Below are positions 16,681-25,661 of a DNA stretch of 64,000 bases, piece by piece; position 1 is the stretch's first letter, and each line of letters opens with the position of its first letter. The stretch is from Paractinoplanes lichenicola. GTDB taxonomy: Bacteria; Actinomycetota; Actinomycetes; Mycobacteriales; Micromonosporaceae. Position numbers and translations under genes: made by a program. Below the pieces are notes generated by a model. It worked only from the letters and a program-made list of their open reading frames with translations, had not been told where the DNA came from and did no database searches. Location: NCBI RefSeq assembly GCF_016785085.1, contig NZ_JAENHO010000016.1, positions 1 through 64,000 on the forward strand. Direction: 5' to 3'.

Positions 16681-18185
16681 GGACCTAGGACGACGGCCCC
16701 GAAGGCGCCCAGCAGCTTCCTCGCCGTGGATTCGTCGAACGGGATGTCTGCCGCCGCCGCATATTTCGCGGCCGACTCGCAGACGAGCCCGGAGTCGTAC
16801 GGCAATTGGTTGAGGTCGATCCGGGCGAGCAGCTTCTTGGTGATCGGCCGCTTGGAGTCCCAGAAGACGAGCGACTCGATCAGGTCGATGCACGGCTGAC
16901 TGTTGAGCACCGCCGTCACGACCGCTGCCTCCACTCCTTCGCGGAAGGGCAGGAAGTAGCAGGTGTCGTCGAGCACTACCGGCTGGTTGTTCAGCGGCGC
17001 GACCAGCTGGAACAGGGGCTTCTTGTGCAGGCCGGAGACGGCCACCTTGTACGGCGCGTACGTGTAGTCGCCGTGCCCGAAGACCGAGAAGCGCGGACGA
17101 TTGCGATAGATCGAGGATTTGCGACCGTCGAGCGCCTCGCCGTTGGCGTTCAGGTATTTCCACAACGCGGGCGCCTTGAGCTCGAGGGAAGCGGTCTCGG
17201 CGCCGAAGGTCTTCTGCGGGACGATCACCCATTTCGTCAGGTCACGATGGCGACCGCGAAAGATGTCGGTGCTCTTGAGGAACGGATAGACGAACTCGGC
17301 CTCCAGGTCGAGCGCGACGCCCTCCTTCGTCGCGGGCGCCGGTGTGGCGACCAGCTCGAAGACGCCGGACGCGTCGTGCTTCATCCCGGAACGCCACTCG
17401 TACGGGGAAGCGCCGTCCGCGACCCGGACGCCGCTGTAGCGATCCACATCGGAAACCAGCCGGCCGTCGACGACCCCGAATCGGTTCTCGGCGGACTCCT
17501 CGGGCGCGAAGACGTCACCGTGAATGCGGGCGGTGTAGTCGGCCGGCCGGCTCGAGTCGACGTGCACGACGAACCAGCACGCGTCGACTCCCGCGTCGAA
17601 CCACTTCATCGAGTCGATGCGGTAGACGTCCGCGCCGGCCAGCGGCATGCCGGACGAGGCCGCGTATTCGATGACGTTCCGGGCGACCTGTGTCTTGCAG
17701 AGCATGCCCAGGGTGAAGGGCTCCGCCCGGTATTCGTTCAGGACCTTCAGCAGGATGTATTCGCAGACGTCGAAGTTCGACGAGCCGAGCAGGGCGTCTA
17801 GGCCCTTCGCGCCCTTGAAGTTCTCCTTGGGTGGAAGGTTGTCGGATTCCATCCGGTTGAGCTCGGCCGACGTCACCCACGGCGGGTTGCCGACCACATA
17901 AAGCGGGCCGTCCGTCGTCCAGGAAACGTGGTCGGGCAGCCGGGTGTGAAAGATGTTGGCAACCTCGACACGGCCCCAGCGCGCGGCCTTCTCGGCGTAC
18001 TCGGGATGAAGTTCCAACCCCTGACGCTCGCTCGCGGGGCTGACCGTGGCGCCGGCCTCCAGGAAACTGCCGACGCCACAGGTCGGCTCGAGCAGCCGGG
18101 CGTCGCCGGGCAGTTCCAGCACCTTGAGGCACTGAAGCGCGAGGGCGAGCGGCGTCTGAAAATCACCGAACTCGTTATTGGGCAC
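16671..18185 (-). CDS. Type II N6-adenine DNA methyltransferase
   Basis: Encodes 504 residues. Amino-methyltransferase motifs in gamma-class order: motif X FQTP (9-12), motif I LLEPTCGVGSFLE (about 31-43, AdoMet binding), motif IV GNPPW (99-103, catalytic). The large C-terminal part is presumably the target-recognition domain. GTG 18185 is chosen because NNEFGDFQTP is the usual N-terminus, AGGTGG precedes it, and a longer reading runs through the endonuclease gene; the overlap with that gene is 11 bp. The C-terminus ends in codons belonging to the hairpin element. It protects host DNA from the neighbouring endonuclease. Confidence 0.9.
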   Translation of the reverse strand: MPNNEFGDFQTPLALALQCLKVLELPGDARLLEPTCGVGSFLEAGATVSPASERQGLELHPEYAEKAARWGRVEVANIFHTRLPDHVSWTTDGPLYVVGNPPWVTSAELNRMESDNLPPKENFKGAKGLDALLGSSNFDVCEYILLKVLNEYRAEPFTLGMLCKTQVARNVIEYAASSGMPLAGADVYRIDSMKWFDAGVDACWFVVHVDSSRPADYTARIHGDVFAPEESAENRFGVVDGRLVSDVDRYSGVRVADGASPYEWRSGMKHDASGVFELVATPAPATKEGVALDLEAEFVYPFLKSTDIFRGRHRDLTKWVIVPQKTFGAETASLELKAPALWKYLNANGEALDGRKSSIYRNRPRFSVFGHGDYTYAPYKVAVSGLHKKPLFQLVAPLNNQPVVLDDTCYFLPFREGVEAAVVTAVLNSQPCIDLIESLVFWDSKRPITKKLLARIDLNQLPYDSGLVCESAAKYAAAADIPFDESTARKLLGAFGAVVLGPVS

Positions 18186-18873
18186 GCAGATCCACCACCT
18201 CTGGGGCGACAGTTCCCGCAGCCGCGAAGCCGATCGCCCGTCCGTATTGAAGCCGCCACTGCAGGGCGTTGGAAATCGTGAGATAACCCTGCTCGGGCTT
18301 GTCGTCAACGAGGCGCTCGGCCAATTGCCGACGGCTCACCTCGTCGAGTGGCACGTTTTTGTCCTCCAGCAACGCGTCGAGTTCCTCGACCACCGCTTCG
18401 TAACCGCCCGGGCCGGAGTGCAGGGAGTCGACGATGTCGCGGATCTGCTTCGTCAGGTTGTAGTCCGCCGTGCGGCGCTCATCCACGTAGATCACGTGCT
18501 TGATGTCGAGGTGGGCGACCCGGTCGCGGGGATCGTCGCGCTTCTCGTAGACGACTACAAGCAGGTTGTAGCCGAGCCCGTAGATCTTTTGGGTCGCGGC
18601 GGTGAAGGGGCAGGACGACTGAGGCTTCTGACGCGAGGTGACTTTCAGATCGGTGTTGAGGGAGGGGAAGTCGAGACCGTTCGCGGCGTTGCCGACCTCG
18701 AGGTCGAACCGCTCGACGAGATAGTTCTTGAACATGCTCTCGACCGCCGTGCCGACCGCCTTGCCGTCCGTCACCCCGTAGAGATCGGGAAAGGCCAGCC
18801 CACCCAGCTCCTCGGCGAACTCCGTCGCCGCCTTGTGAAAGAGCTGCAGGGTGAGCGGTGGAAGGGAGGTCAC
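18175..18873 (-). CDS. Putative type II restriction endonuclease
   Basis: Encodes 232 residues from a GTG. Candidate PD-(D/E)XK catalytic set: E46 (AVESMFKNYL), D68 (LDFPSL) and D75-x-K77 (NTDLKVTS). The stop overlaps the methyltransferase gene by 11 bp, so both come from one transcript with the nuclease first. No controller protein gene is visible. No obvious Shine-Dalgarno sequence before the GTG, which may keep nuclease synthesis low. Specificity cannot be read from sequence; the call rests on context plus the motif. Confidence 0.75.
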   Translation of the reverse strand: MTSLPPLTLQLFHKAATEFAEELGGLAFPDLYGVTDGKAVGTAVESMFKNYLVERFDLEVGNAANGLDFPSLNTDLKVTSRQKPQSSCPFTAATQKIYGLGYNLLVVVYEKRDDPRDRVAHLDIKHVIYVDERRTADYNLTKQIRDIVDSLHSGPGGYEAVVEELDALLEDKNVPLDEVSRRQLAERLVDDKPEQGYLTISNALQWRLQYGRAIGFAAAGTVAPEVVDLRAQ

Positions 18874-18927
18874 CGCACAGAGGGTACCGGCGCCGGCGGC
18901 GCGACCGGCGAAAGGCGCGCGACGCGA

Positions 18928-18957
18928 AAGGGCCGCCCCGAATGCGGAGCGGCCCTT
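18928..18957 (-). terminator. Terminator downstream of the chitinase gene
   Basis: AAGGGCCGC (18928-18936) pairs with GCGGCCCTT (18949-18957) around a 12-nt loop; on the minus strand the stem ends in TTTCG. It lies 15 bp past the chitinase stop and upstream of the endonuclease start. Confidence 0.65.
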
Positions 18958-18972
18958 CGTGGTTTGCCGTTG

Positions 18973-20103
18973 TCAGCAGGACAGGTTGCTGCCCGGGGTC
19001 ACACCCAGGATGCCGGCGAACCGGTTGTACGCGGTGATCCGGCTCTGCACCTGGGCCGGGTTGCCGCCGTTGCATTCCAGCGAGCCGTTGATGCTGCGGA
19101 TCGTCTCGCCGAAGCCGCGGCCGTTGACGATGGCGTCGTGCGGCGTCATCGTGCCCGGGCCGCGCTGGGTCATCCAGTACCAGATCGCGGTCTGGTAGGC
19201 GACCGACGACTCGTTCTTGACCCGGTCCGGGTTGTTGAGCAGGTCGATGCCGAGCGCGTCGCCCGCCGCCTTGTAGTTGAAGTTCCAGCTCAGCTGGATC
19301 GGTCCGCGGCCGTGATACGCGCTCTGCCCGGCGGGGCAGCCGTACGACTGGTTCCGGTCGCAGTAGAGCGGCCAGTTCGCCTGGTTGATCTCCTCGACGT
19401 AGACCAGGCCGCCCGACTCGTGGTTGATGTTCGCCAGGAAGGCCGCGGCCTCCTGCTTCTTGACGGTGTCGCTGCCGGTCTTGGTGAAGGCCGGGAACTT
19501 CTTCATGGCGTCGACCAGACCCGCGTACGAGTAGAACGGGATCCGGCTCGGGAACATCTGGTTGAACTGGGCCTCGCTGACGAGGAAGCCGCCGGTGTTG
19601 CCGCCGCCGTTGCCGGGCGGGGGCGTCGTGGGCGTGGTGCCGCCACCGCCGCCGGTGCAGGTGAAGGGCGACCAGTACCAGGTGCTGATGACCGGGTCGT
19701 AGCCCGGGTTGGCGTTCGTCGCCTTGTAGTACTTGCCGTTGGTGTAGCGCACGATCGCGCCGGCGTTGTAGTACTGGCCCGCGACCCAGTTCGGGTGGTT
19801 GCAGGTCGTGCCGCCGCCGTTGCCGGGCGGGGGCGTCGTGGTGCCGCCGCCGCAGGCGCCGTTGTCCTGCCACACGTTCGAGCCGCCGGTGCTGGGCGTC
19901 TCGCCCTGGGTCCACCACTTGGCGGTCCAGTTGCGCCCGTTGTGCGACGTCCGCATGCCACCGGTGTAAACCGCCGAGCTGCTGTACGCGGCGGCGCAGG
20001 CCTCGGCCGCGTTCGACGTCGTCATGGGCAGGATCGCCGCGGCGGCGCCGGCCACGGCAACGCTGACGACGGCCATGATTGACAAGAGCCGTTTTCTGGA
20101 CAT
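18973..20103 (-). CDS. Secreted GH19 chitinase with carbohydrate-binding modules
   Basis: Encodes 376 residues. MSRKRLLSIMAVVSVAVAGA...NAA is a signal peptide; the ATG at 20103 follows GGAAGG. Two binding-type modules come first: about 35-84 (AVYTGGMRTSHNGRNWTAKWW) and a CBM5/12-type module about 101-149 (WVAGQYYNAGAIVRYTNGKYYKA), joined by Gly/Thr/Pro linkers TTTPPPGNGGG and TTPTTPPPGNGGG. The GH19 domain is about 173-376, with NINHESGG (catalytic acid E229) and AYHGRGPIQLSWNFNY. It hydrolyses chitin by inversion outside the cell. Confidence 0.93.
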   Translation of the reverse strand: MSRKRLLSIMAVVSVAVAGAAAAILPMTTSNAAEACAAAYSSSAVYTGGMRTSHNGRNWTAKWWTQGETPSTGGSNVWQDNGACGGGTTTPPPGNGGGTTCNHPNWVAGQYYNAGAIVRYTNGKYYKATNANPGYDPVISTWYWSPFTCTGGGGGTTPTTPPPGNGGGNTGGFLVSEAQFNQMFPSRIPFYSYAGLVDAMKKFPAFTKTGSDTVKKQEAAAFLANINHESGGLVYVEEINQANWPLYCDRNQSYGCPAGQSAYHGRGPIQLSWNFNYKAAGDALGIDLLNNPDRVKNESSVAYQTAIWYWMTQRGPGTMTPHDAIVNGRGFGETIRSINGSLECNGGNPAQVQSRITAYNRFAGILGVTPGSNLSC

Positions 20104-20275
20104 GCAGAAACCTTCCGCGCGTAGGGCGAACGCGCTGGCATGTGGGGGAATGGGGAGCGAGGTCGACTCAACTGCACGCGCCTGCACACCGTCAAGGATC
20201 AGTAAGGATTATTAACCTTATTTAAGGTCGGGCCGCGGTTGACTTCGCCCCAAGGGCAAAGGTTCCGATGGCCGG

Positions 20276-21715
20276 GTGACGTATCGAAGACTGACAACGG
20301 CCGCGCTGGCCGTCCTGACGACAGCGGCGACCCTCGTGGCGCCGGCGGCCGCGAGCGCCGGTCACAGCACGTTGAGCTGGCAGCCCTGCGAGGCCAACGC
20401 GCAGCTCGAGTGCTCGACCGTCGACGTTCCTCTCGACTATCGCAAGTCGTACGGTCGCAGCATCGAACTCGCGATCTCCCGTCTGGCCAGCAAGAACCCG
20501 GAGAAGCGACGCGGGATCCTGCTGACCAACCCGGGCGGCCCGGGCGGAGCGGGCCTCACCTTTCCCGCCACTCTCAAGCTGCCGCAGAGCGTGCTCGACA
20601 CGTACGACGTGATCGGGGTCGACCCGCGTGGGGTCGGCCGGAGCACCCCGGTAACTTGCGATCTCACCAAGGAGCAGCAGCTCGAGGGCCTGGCCGCGCC
20701 GTGGGCCGACGGTCCGGCCGACGTCGCCGAGCGGGCCGTCGAGGTCAAAAAGATCGCAGACCAATGCCGTACGTCCGAGACGGCGTGGATGCTGCCGCAC
20801 GTGACCACCGCGAACACGGCCCGGGATCTGGACCGGATCCGGCAGGCCCTCGGTGAGAAGAAGCTGTCCTTCCTCGGGTTCTCGTACGGCACCTACCTGG
20901 GCTCGGTCTACACCACGCTGTTCCCGTACCGCAGCGACCGGATCGTGGTCGACAGCAACCTGGGCCCGGAGGGCTACGGCTTCCGGGAGGCTCGCCTGAC
21001 CGGCCAAGGCATCGAGAAGCGCTTCCCCGACTTCGCGAAATGGCTGGCCGCACGGCAGGACGAATGGGCCATGGGCGCCACCCCGAAGCAGGTCCGGGCC
21101 AAGTATTTCCAGCTCGTCGAGAAGCTGGGCGAGCACCCCGTGCCCGGCCTGAGCCAGCAGGACTTCCGTCTCCTGACCGTCAGTTTCCTCCGCAAGGACC
21201 GCGACTTCGCCGCCCTGGCCGCGGTCTGGCGGACCGCCGACCGCGGCGACCCGTTCGACGCCGGCCCGGCCGTCGACCTCGACAACCTGATCTCGTCCCA
21301 CTTCCACGTGGCCTGCGCCGACGGGTATTGGCCCAAGTCGGTGGCGGCGTACCAGCGGGCCGTCGAGACCGACCGCAAGCGCTACCCGATCATGGGCGCC
21401 TCCACGGCGGGCATCCGGCCGTGCGCGTTCTGGCCGGCCCACCTGATCGAACCCCGGGTCGAAATCGGCGACCGGGGCCCGTCCAACGTGCTCGTGGTGC
21501 ACAACCAGCGCGACCCGAACACGCCGCTCTCCCTGGCGAAAGAGCTGCGAGCAGCATTCGGCCACCGGGCGGTCCTGGTCACCGCCGACCAGGGCGGCCA
21601 CGGCGCCTACCTGACCGGCACCAACACGTGCCTCAACGACACGGTCACCACCTATCTCACGACTGGCCAGCGACCGCAGCGGGACCTTGACTGTCCGCGT
21701 CCTCTAGGCGGATGA
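20276..21715 (+). CDS. Secreted tripeptidyl aminopeptidase-like alpha/beta hydrolase
   Basis: Encodes 479 residues from a GTG, with signal peptide TTAALAVLTTAATLVAPAAASA. Alpha/beta-hydrolase motifs: oxyanion region NPGGPGGAG, nucleophile S203 in GFSYGTYLG, acid in NQRDPNTP, histidine in GGHGAYL. This is the SlpD/SlpE and Streptomyces tripeptidyl aminopeptidase family, which removes peptides from the N-termini of exported proteins. The stop overlaps a MerR relic (ATGA). Confidence 0.9.
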   Translation: MTYRRLTTAALAVLTTAATLVAPAAASAGHSTLSWQPCEANAQLECSTVDVPLDYRKSYGRSIELAISRLASKNPEKRRGILLTNPGGPGGAGLTFPATLKLPQSVLDTYDVIGVDPRGVGRSTPVTCDLTKEQQLEGLAAPWADGPADVAERAVEVKKIADQCRTSETAWMLPHVTTANTARDLDRIRQALGEKKLSFLGFSYGTYLGSVYTTLFPYRSDRIVVDSNLGPEGYGFREARLTGQGIEKRFPDFAKWLAARQDEWAMGATPKQVRAKYFQLVEKLGEHPVPGLSQQDFRLLTVSFLRKDRDFAALAAVWRTADRGDPFDAGPAVDLDNLISSHFHVACADGYWPKSVAAYQRAVETDRKRYPIMGASTAGIRPCAFWPAHLIEPRVEIGDRGPSNVLVVHNQRDPNTPLSLAKELRAAFGHRAVLVTADQGGHGAYLTGTNTCLNDTVTTYLTTGQRPQRDLDCPRPLGG

Positions 21716-22090
21716 CCAAGGCAGGCTGGAGCACGCGGGAACTGGCCGAAATCGCCGGCACCACGCAGAAAGCCATTCGCTACTACCACCGGGTCGGGCT
21801 CCTCACGGAGCCCGACCGCACGACCGGCGGCTACCGGAAATATACGCAAGGCCCACAGCACTCCACCATCTGCGGCCGAAGCCGAATTCGCCACTTTGCC
21901 GCCCGACGCATCTGACGACCAACGGCAGCGCTTGGCCGAGCTCTTCGCCCCCGAACTGCACCGGTTGGCGGAGAAGTTCCCGGAGCTTCTGGAGGCGGCC
22001 GAACGAAGCGTGGGCAAAGACTTCACCGACACTGTTCCGTGGGGGCGGATCGGCCGTGGTTTCGTCGAGGAATACCGACGGAGGTGGGCC
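21712..22090 (+). pseudogene. Decayed MerR-family regulator
   Basis: The first 45 codons encode a normal MerR DNA-binding start (WSTRELAEIAGTTQKAIRYY then GLLTEPDRTTGGYRKY). At about 21846 the frame must shift by +1, and the part that follows (AEFATLPPDASDDQRQRLAE, then FAPELHRLAEKFPELLEAAE) is the C-terminal effector region of such regulators. The middle, about 60-80 residues in the family, is missing. The C-terminal frame runs on without a stop into the next relic. Confidence 0.75.
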
Positions 22091-23000
22091 ATGTCGCGAA
22101 TAGTCAGCCCTGAGTGTGGCATCGGGGAACGGATCAAGGTGCGCCGACTGATGCGGTCGTGGAGTGTTCGGTTTGCGGCGGATCGGGCCGGGATTTCGCA
22201 TGCCTCGTGGAGCCGGATCGAACGTGGACTGCAGGCGGTGGACAACAGGTTGGTGCCGGCCGGCATCGCAGCGGCGCTGGAATGTTCGGTCGCCGATCTG
22301 ATCGGGATGCCGATGCCGCTCGCAGGCCGGTGGTCAGCGGCCGCGCAGGCCGGTGTCGTCGCGGTGAGACGCGCGCGGGAAACGAGAACTCTCGATGTTG
22401 CGCGAGGCACTCTTTCTGACGTCGGGGCTCCTTCGGGCGTTGGAGTTTCCCGCGGATGCGTTTCTCAGCGCGGAACGATGCCGCGAGGTCGCATTGATGA
22501 CCGGAAGCCCAGTCATGCTCGGCATGGCCGCTTATAGCCGAGTGTGCGCGGCGATTATTTGTGGTTCCTGTCAGCGCGGGTCGGCCCTGGCTGAGAGGGC
22601 GGCAACCGACCTGGCTCCGCATGCGGCGTTCCCGGGCGGACTTGAGGTGCTCGGCATGCTTCATCTCGCCGGCGCAGCGGCTCGGAGCAAGGTGTCGGCG
22701 GCTCTGGGGGTGAACGAGAGCCGGCACTGGGTTGAGGAAGCGAGGCGGATTGCCGCCCGTACGGGCGAAACCACCACGTACGGACTGTCCTTTGGGCCCA
22801 CCAATGTCGATCTGTGGCGGTTCGGGCTCGAACTCGACGGTGGTGACGCGGGCAGTGCGAAGACAATCAAACATTGCTCGCCCCTGTTGCGAGAGACGAC
22901 TAGGGCCCTCCTGGGGCGGGCCGGGGGTGCGGTGCCGCGCGGGTTGGGTGAGCGCCTGCTGCTCCAACACGATCAAACACCGACTCGGCCACCATGCTGA
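22091..23000 (+). pseudogene. Decayed XRE-family regulator with TPR-like C-terminus
   Basis: An intact helix-turn-helix start (IGERIKVRRLMRSWSVRFAA, then DRAGISHASWSRIERGL) is followed at about 22375 by a frameshift. The second frame from 22395 continues the family (SAERCREVALMTGSPVMLGM, GETTTYGLSFGPTNVDLWRF) and then skips about 60 family residues before LLRETTRALL. Two deletions and one frameshift make it non-functional in its original form. Confidence 0.72.
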
Positions 23001-23110
23001 GCTGGAGTGTGCACGTGCACGGAATTGACGCTTGTCGCCATTGACAACGGTCGAAGACGTTGCGAGTGTGCGTCCGCCGTGTTTCTTGTTGGAAACTGTG
23101 GGGGTTGCTC

Positions 23111-24760
23111 GTGCCTTCGATCAGGCCCGTTAGCCGGGCGATGCTGGCCTCCGTCCTCGTCCTGACCGGAGCCGTAGGAATCCCGGCCGCCGCGCAAGCG
23201 GGCGGGAAGCCGAACACCGACTGCGCCACGACGGGGGCGGTTGACTTCGGGGTCGATCTGGCGGGTGCGGGGTGGAAGTTCACGACCGGGGATGACCCGG
23301 CCTGGGCGGACCCCTCGTTTGTGGACAGCGGCTGGCGTGACTGGAGTGTCCCCGACAACTGGGGGAACGAGAGCGACCTCCAGTCGTACGACGGGTTCGC
23401 CTGGTATCGGAAGACGTTCACGCTGCCGGCCCGGCCCGACGCGAAAATCGTGGCGGCGCTGGGCAAGATCGACGACGCGGATCAGGCCTTCCTCAACGGG
23501 GTCGAGATCGGGCGTACGGGAGGGTTTCCGCCCGCTTTCGACTCGACGTGGGAGGTGCCGCGCGAGTATTACCCGGCGGAAAGCCTGCTGCGCTGGGGTG
23601 CGACCAATGTGCTGGCCGTACGGGTTTATGACGGCACCGGTGGCGGGGGCTTCTATCAGCGGCCCGTCGGGTTGTTCTCCAGGTCGCGGCTGCGGGGGAT
23701 TGAAGGGCGGCCGGCCACCCGTACGGAAATGGGTCATGTTTGTGCCGTTCTCGACGAGCAGCATCGGGCCGTGGCCGAGGGGGATCTGCGGGCCTATGCC
23801 AAGACGCTCGCCGACGGCTTCTTCCACCAGGGCGACACGGCTGAGCGGCGGATCAGAGAACTCAAAGCGGACAAGACGACCCGGCTAGGGGATGATCAAG
23901 CAGAAGTAATAGTGGACAGCAAGGGAAGACTGGTCGTCGACACGATCCGGACCTGGGGAACGCGGCCGCCGACCCGCGAGCTGCTGTATATCGATCCGCG
24001 GAAGAAGCAGGAGCTGGGCGACCGGTCACGGTTCTTCCGCGACGAATACGACTCGGCCGCCATGGGGAAGCGGGTGCAGTTCAACGTCTATCTGCCGCCG
24101 AGCTATACCCGCGCCAAGAAGCGCTATCCGGTCGTCTACATGCTCAACGGCTTCAACGGCAGCAACATCGAATGGGAGGCCCGGAAGATCGACCAGGTGC
24201 TCGACGGGCTGCTGAAGAGGGACATGATCGTCGTCTTTCCGGACGGGGACAGCGGCTGGTATGTCGACACGTCGGCCGGCAATTTCCGCAGCATGATCGT
24301 CGACGAGGTCGTGCCGCTGGTCGACCGGGTCTATCGCACGATTCCGGACCGCGACCACCGGGGGATCAGCGGGGTCTCGATGGGCGGCCAGGGCGCGTTC
24401 ACGCTGGGCCTGAAGAACCCGGACGTGTTCAGCTCGATCACCAGTCACATGGGCGCGCTCAGCCTGGCCCCGTTGGCCGGCACTGCTGCCGAGCAGGCCG
24501 CGAATGCCGGGTTGCGGCCGCTCACGCTGGTTGCCGCGATGTCGGCCGCCGAGCTGAGCCGGCATCGCTTCTACTTCGACGGCGGCGACTCCGACGACTA
24601 CCGGTTCGGTGTCGCGGCCCAGCAGATGAGCACGCTGCTGGCCTCGAAGGGCGTCAAGCACGACTACCAGCTCGGGCCGGGGCGGCACGACGACGCGTAC
24701 TGGATGCCGAAGCTGGACCGCTCGTTCGCCTTGCACGAGGAGCAGTTTGGGGCGTCCTAA
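23111..24760 (+). CDS. Secreted esterase with N-terminal sugar-binding-like domain
   Basis: Encodes 549 residues from GTG 23111, which follows GGGGG. Signal peptide to about residue 32 (IPAAAQA). Residues 45-190 form a galactose-binding-like domain as in beta-galactosidase N-domains (YDGFAWYRKTFTLP, FLNGVEIGRTGGFPP, LAVRVYDGTGGGGFYQRP). Residues 310-549 are an esterase D/antigen-85-like hydrolase: YPVVYMLNGFNG, nucleophile S423 in GVSMGGQG, and the C-terminal GRHDDAYW histidine. Probably acts on acylated polysaccharide or glycolipid outside the cell (inference). Confidence 0.87.
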   Translation: MPSIRPVSRAMLASVLVLTGAVGIPAAAQAGGKPNTDCATTGAVDFGVDLAGAGWKFTTGDDPAWADPSFVDSGWRDWSVPDNWGNESDLQSYDGFAWYRKTFTLPARPDAKIVAALGKIDDADQAFLNGVEIGRTGGFPPAFDSTWEVPREYYPAESLLRWGATNVLAVRVYDGTGGGGFYQRPVGLFSRSRLRGIEGRPATRTEMGHVCAVLDEQHRAVAEGDLRAYAKTLADGFFHQGDTAERRIRELKADKTTRLGDDQAEVIVDSKGRLVVDTIRTWGTRPPTRELLYIDPRKKQELGDRSRFFRDEYDSAAMGKRVQFNVYLPPSYTRAKKRYPVVYMLNGFNGSNIEWEARKIDQVLDGLLKRDMIVVFPDGDSGWYVDTSAGNFRSMIVDEVVPLVDRVYRTIPDRDHRGISGVSMGGQGAFTLGLKNPDVFSSITSHMGALSLAPLAGTAAEQAANAGLRPLTLVAAMSAAELSRHRFYFDGGDSDDYRFGVAAQQMSTLLASKGVKHDYQLGPGRHDDAYWMPKLDRSFALHEEQFGAS

Positions 24761-24830
24761 AAGAAGGGCGTCGTAGAACTGTCATCTCACTGAGGGATGT
24801 CCGACACGCCGACCAGGCAAAACAGGAAGC

Positions 24831-25661
24831 ATGAACGTACGGGAGCCGGTTGTTGTCGGGGTGGACGGGTCGGACGGGTCGGCCGCGGCGGTGCGGTGGG
24901 CGGCACGGCACGCGCGTGACGCCGGCCTGCCGCTGCGCGTGATCTATGCGGCGAGCGCGTCCGAGCCGGTGGCCGTCAGCGAGCGGGTGCTCAACGCCGC
25001 GGTGATGGAGGCCGGTTCGGGTGTCGACTTCTCCGCGTACGAGGTCCCGGGCGACCGGGTGCCGGCCCTGATCGGCGCGTCGCGGGAATCGGCCCTGCTC
25101 GTGCTGGGCGAGAGCGACCGCGGCCGGTTCGCGACCGCGCTGACCGGCTCGGTCGCCGTACGGGTGGTGGCCGAGGCCGAATGCCCGGTGATCGTCGTGC
25201 GTGGCGACACCGACCCGGTCGGCCCGATCGTCGTGGCGGTCGACGGTTCCCGCTCGAACGAGCCGGCCCTCGCCTTCGCCTTCCGCGAGGCCGCCCGCCG
25301 CGAATGCGCATTGTTCGCGGTTCATGCGTGGCAGCAGCCGTTGGTGCCCACGGGGGCGGGCACATTGGCGGCCGCGGCGGGCGGCGCGGCCTCGCACGAG
25401 GAATGGGCGGCCGCGGCCCAGCGCCTGCTGACCGACGCCCTGGCACCCCTGCGCGCGACGTTTCCGCTGGTGGCCGCGTACGAGCGGTTGGTCGAGGGCC
25501 CGGCCGAGTCGGTGGTCAGCCACGAGACGTCGGGCGCGGCCCTGGTGGTGGTCGGCTCGCGGGGACGCGGCCAGCTGGCGGGGCTGCTGCTCGGCTCGAC
25601 GAGCCAGGCGCTGATCCGCGACTCGGAGTGTCCGGTGGCGGTGGTCAGGGCCGTCGACTGA
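24831..25661 (+). CDS. Tandem-domain universal stress protein
   Basis: Encodes 276 residues with two UspA domains (1-125 and about 132-275). Each begins VVVGVDGS or IVVAVDGS and ends in the nucleotide-binding motif; the second is complete (GSRGRGQLAGLLLGS), the first degenerate (GESDRGRFATALTGS). Cytoplasmic ATP-binding stress protein. The tail overlaps the convergent glycerol kinase gene by 17 bp. Confidence 0.92.
   Translation: MNVREPVVVGVDGSDGSAAAVRWAARHARDAGLPLRVIYAASASEPVAVSERVLNAAVMEAGSGVDFSAYEVPGDRVPALIGASRESALLVLGESDRGRFATALTGSVAVRVVAEAECPVIVVRGDTDPVGPIVVAVDGSRSNEPALAFAFREAARRECALFAVHAWQQPLVPTGAGTLAAAAGGAASHEEWAAAAQRLLTDALAPLRATFPLVAAYERLVEGPAESVVSHETSGAALVVVGSRGRGQLAGLLLGSTSQALIRDSECPVAVVRAVD

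Noticed and set aside
20104..20275. DasR-type operator upstream of the chitinase
   Set aside because: No ACTGGTCTAGACCAGT-like sequence found; only an AT-rich patch around 20203-20225.
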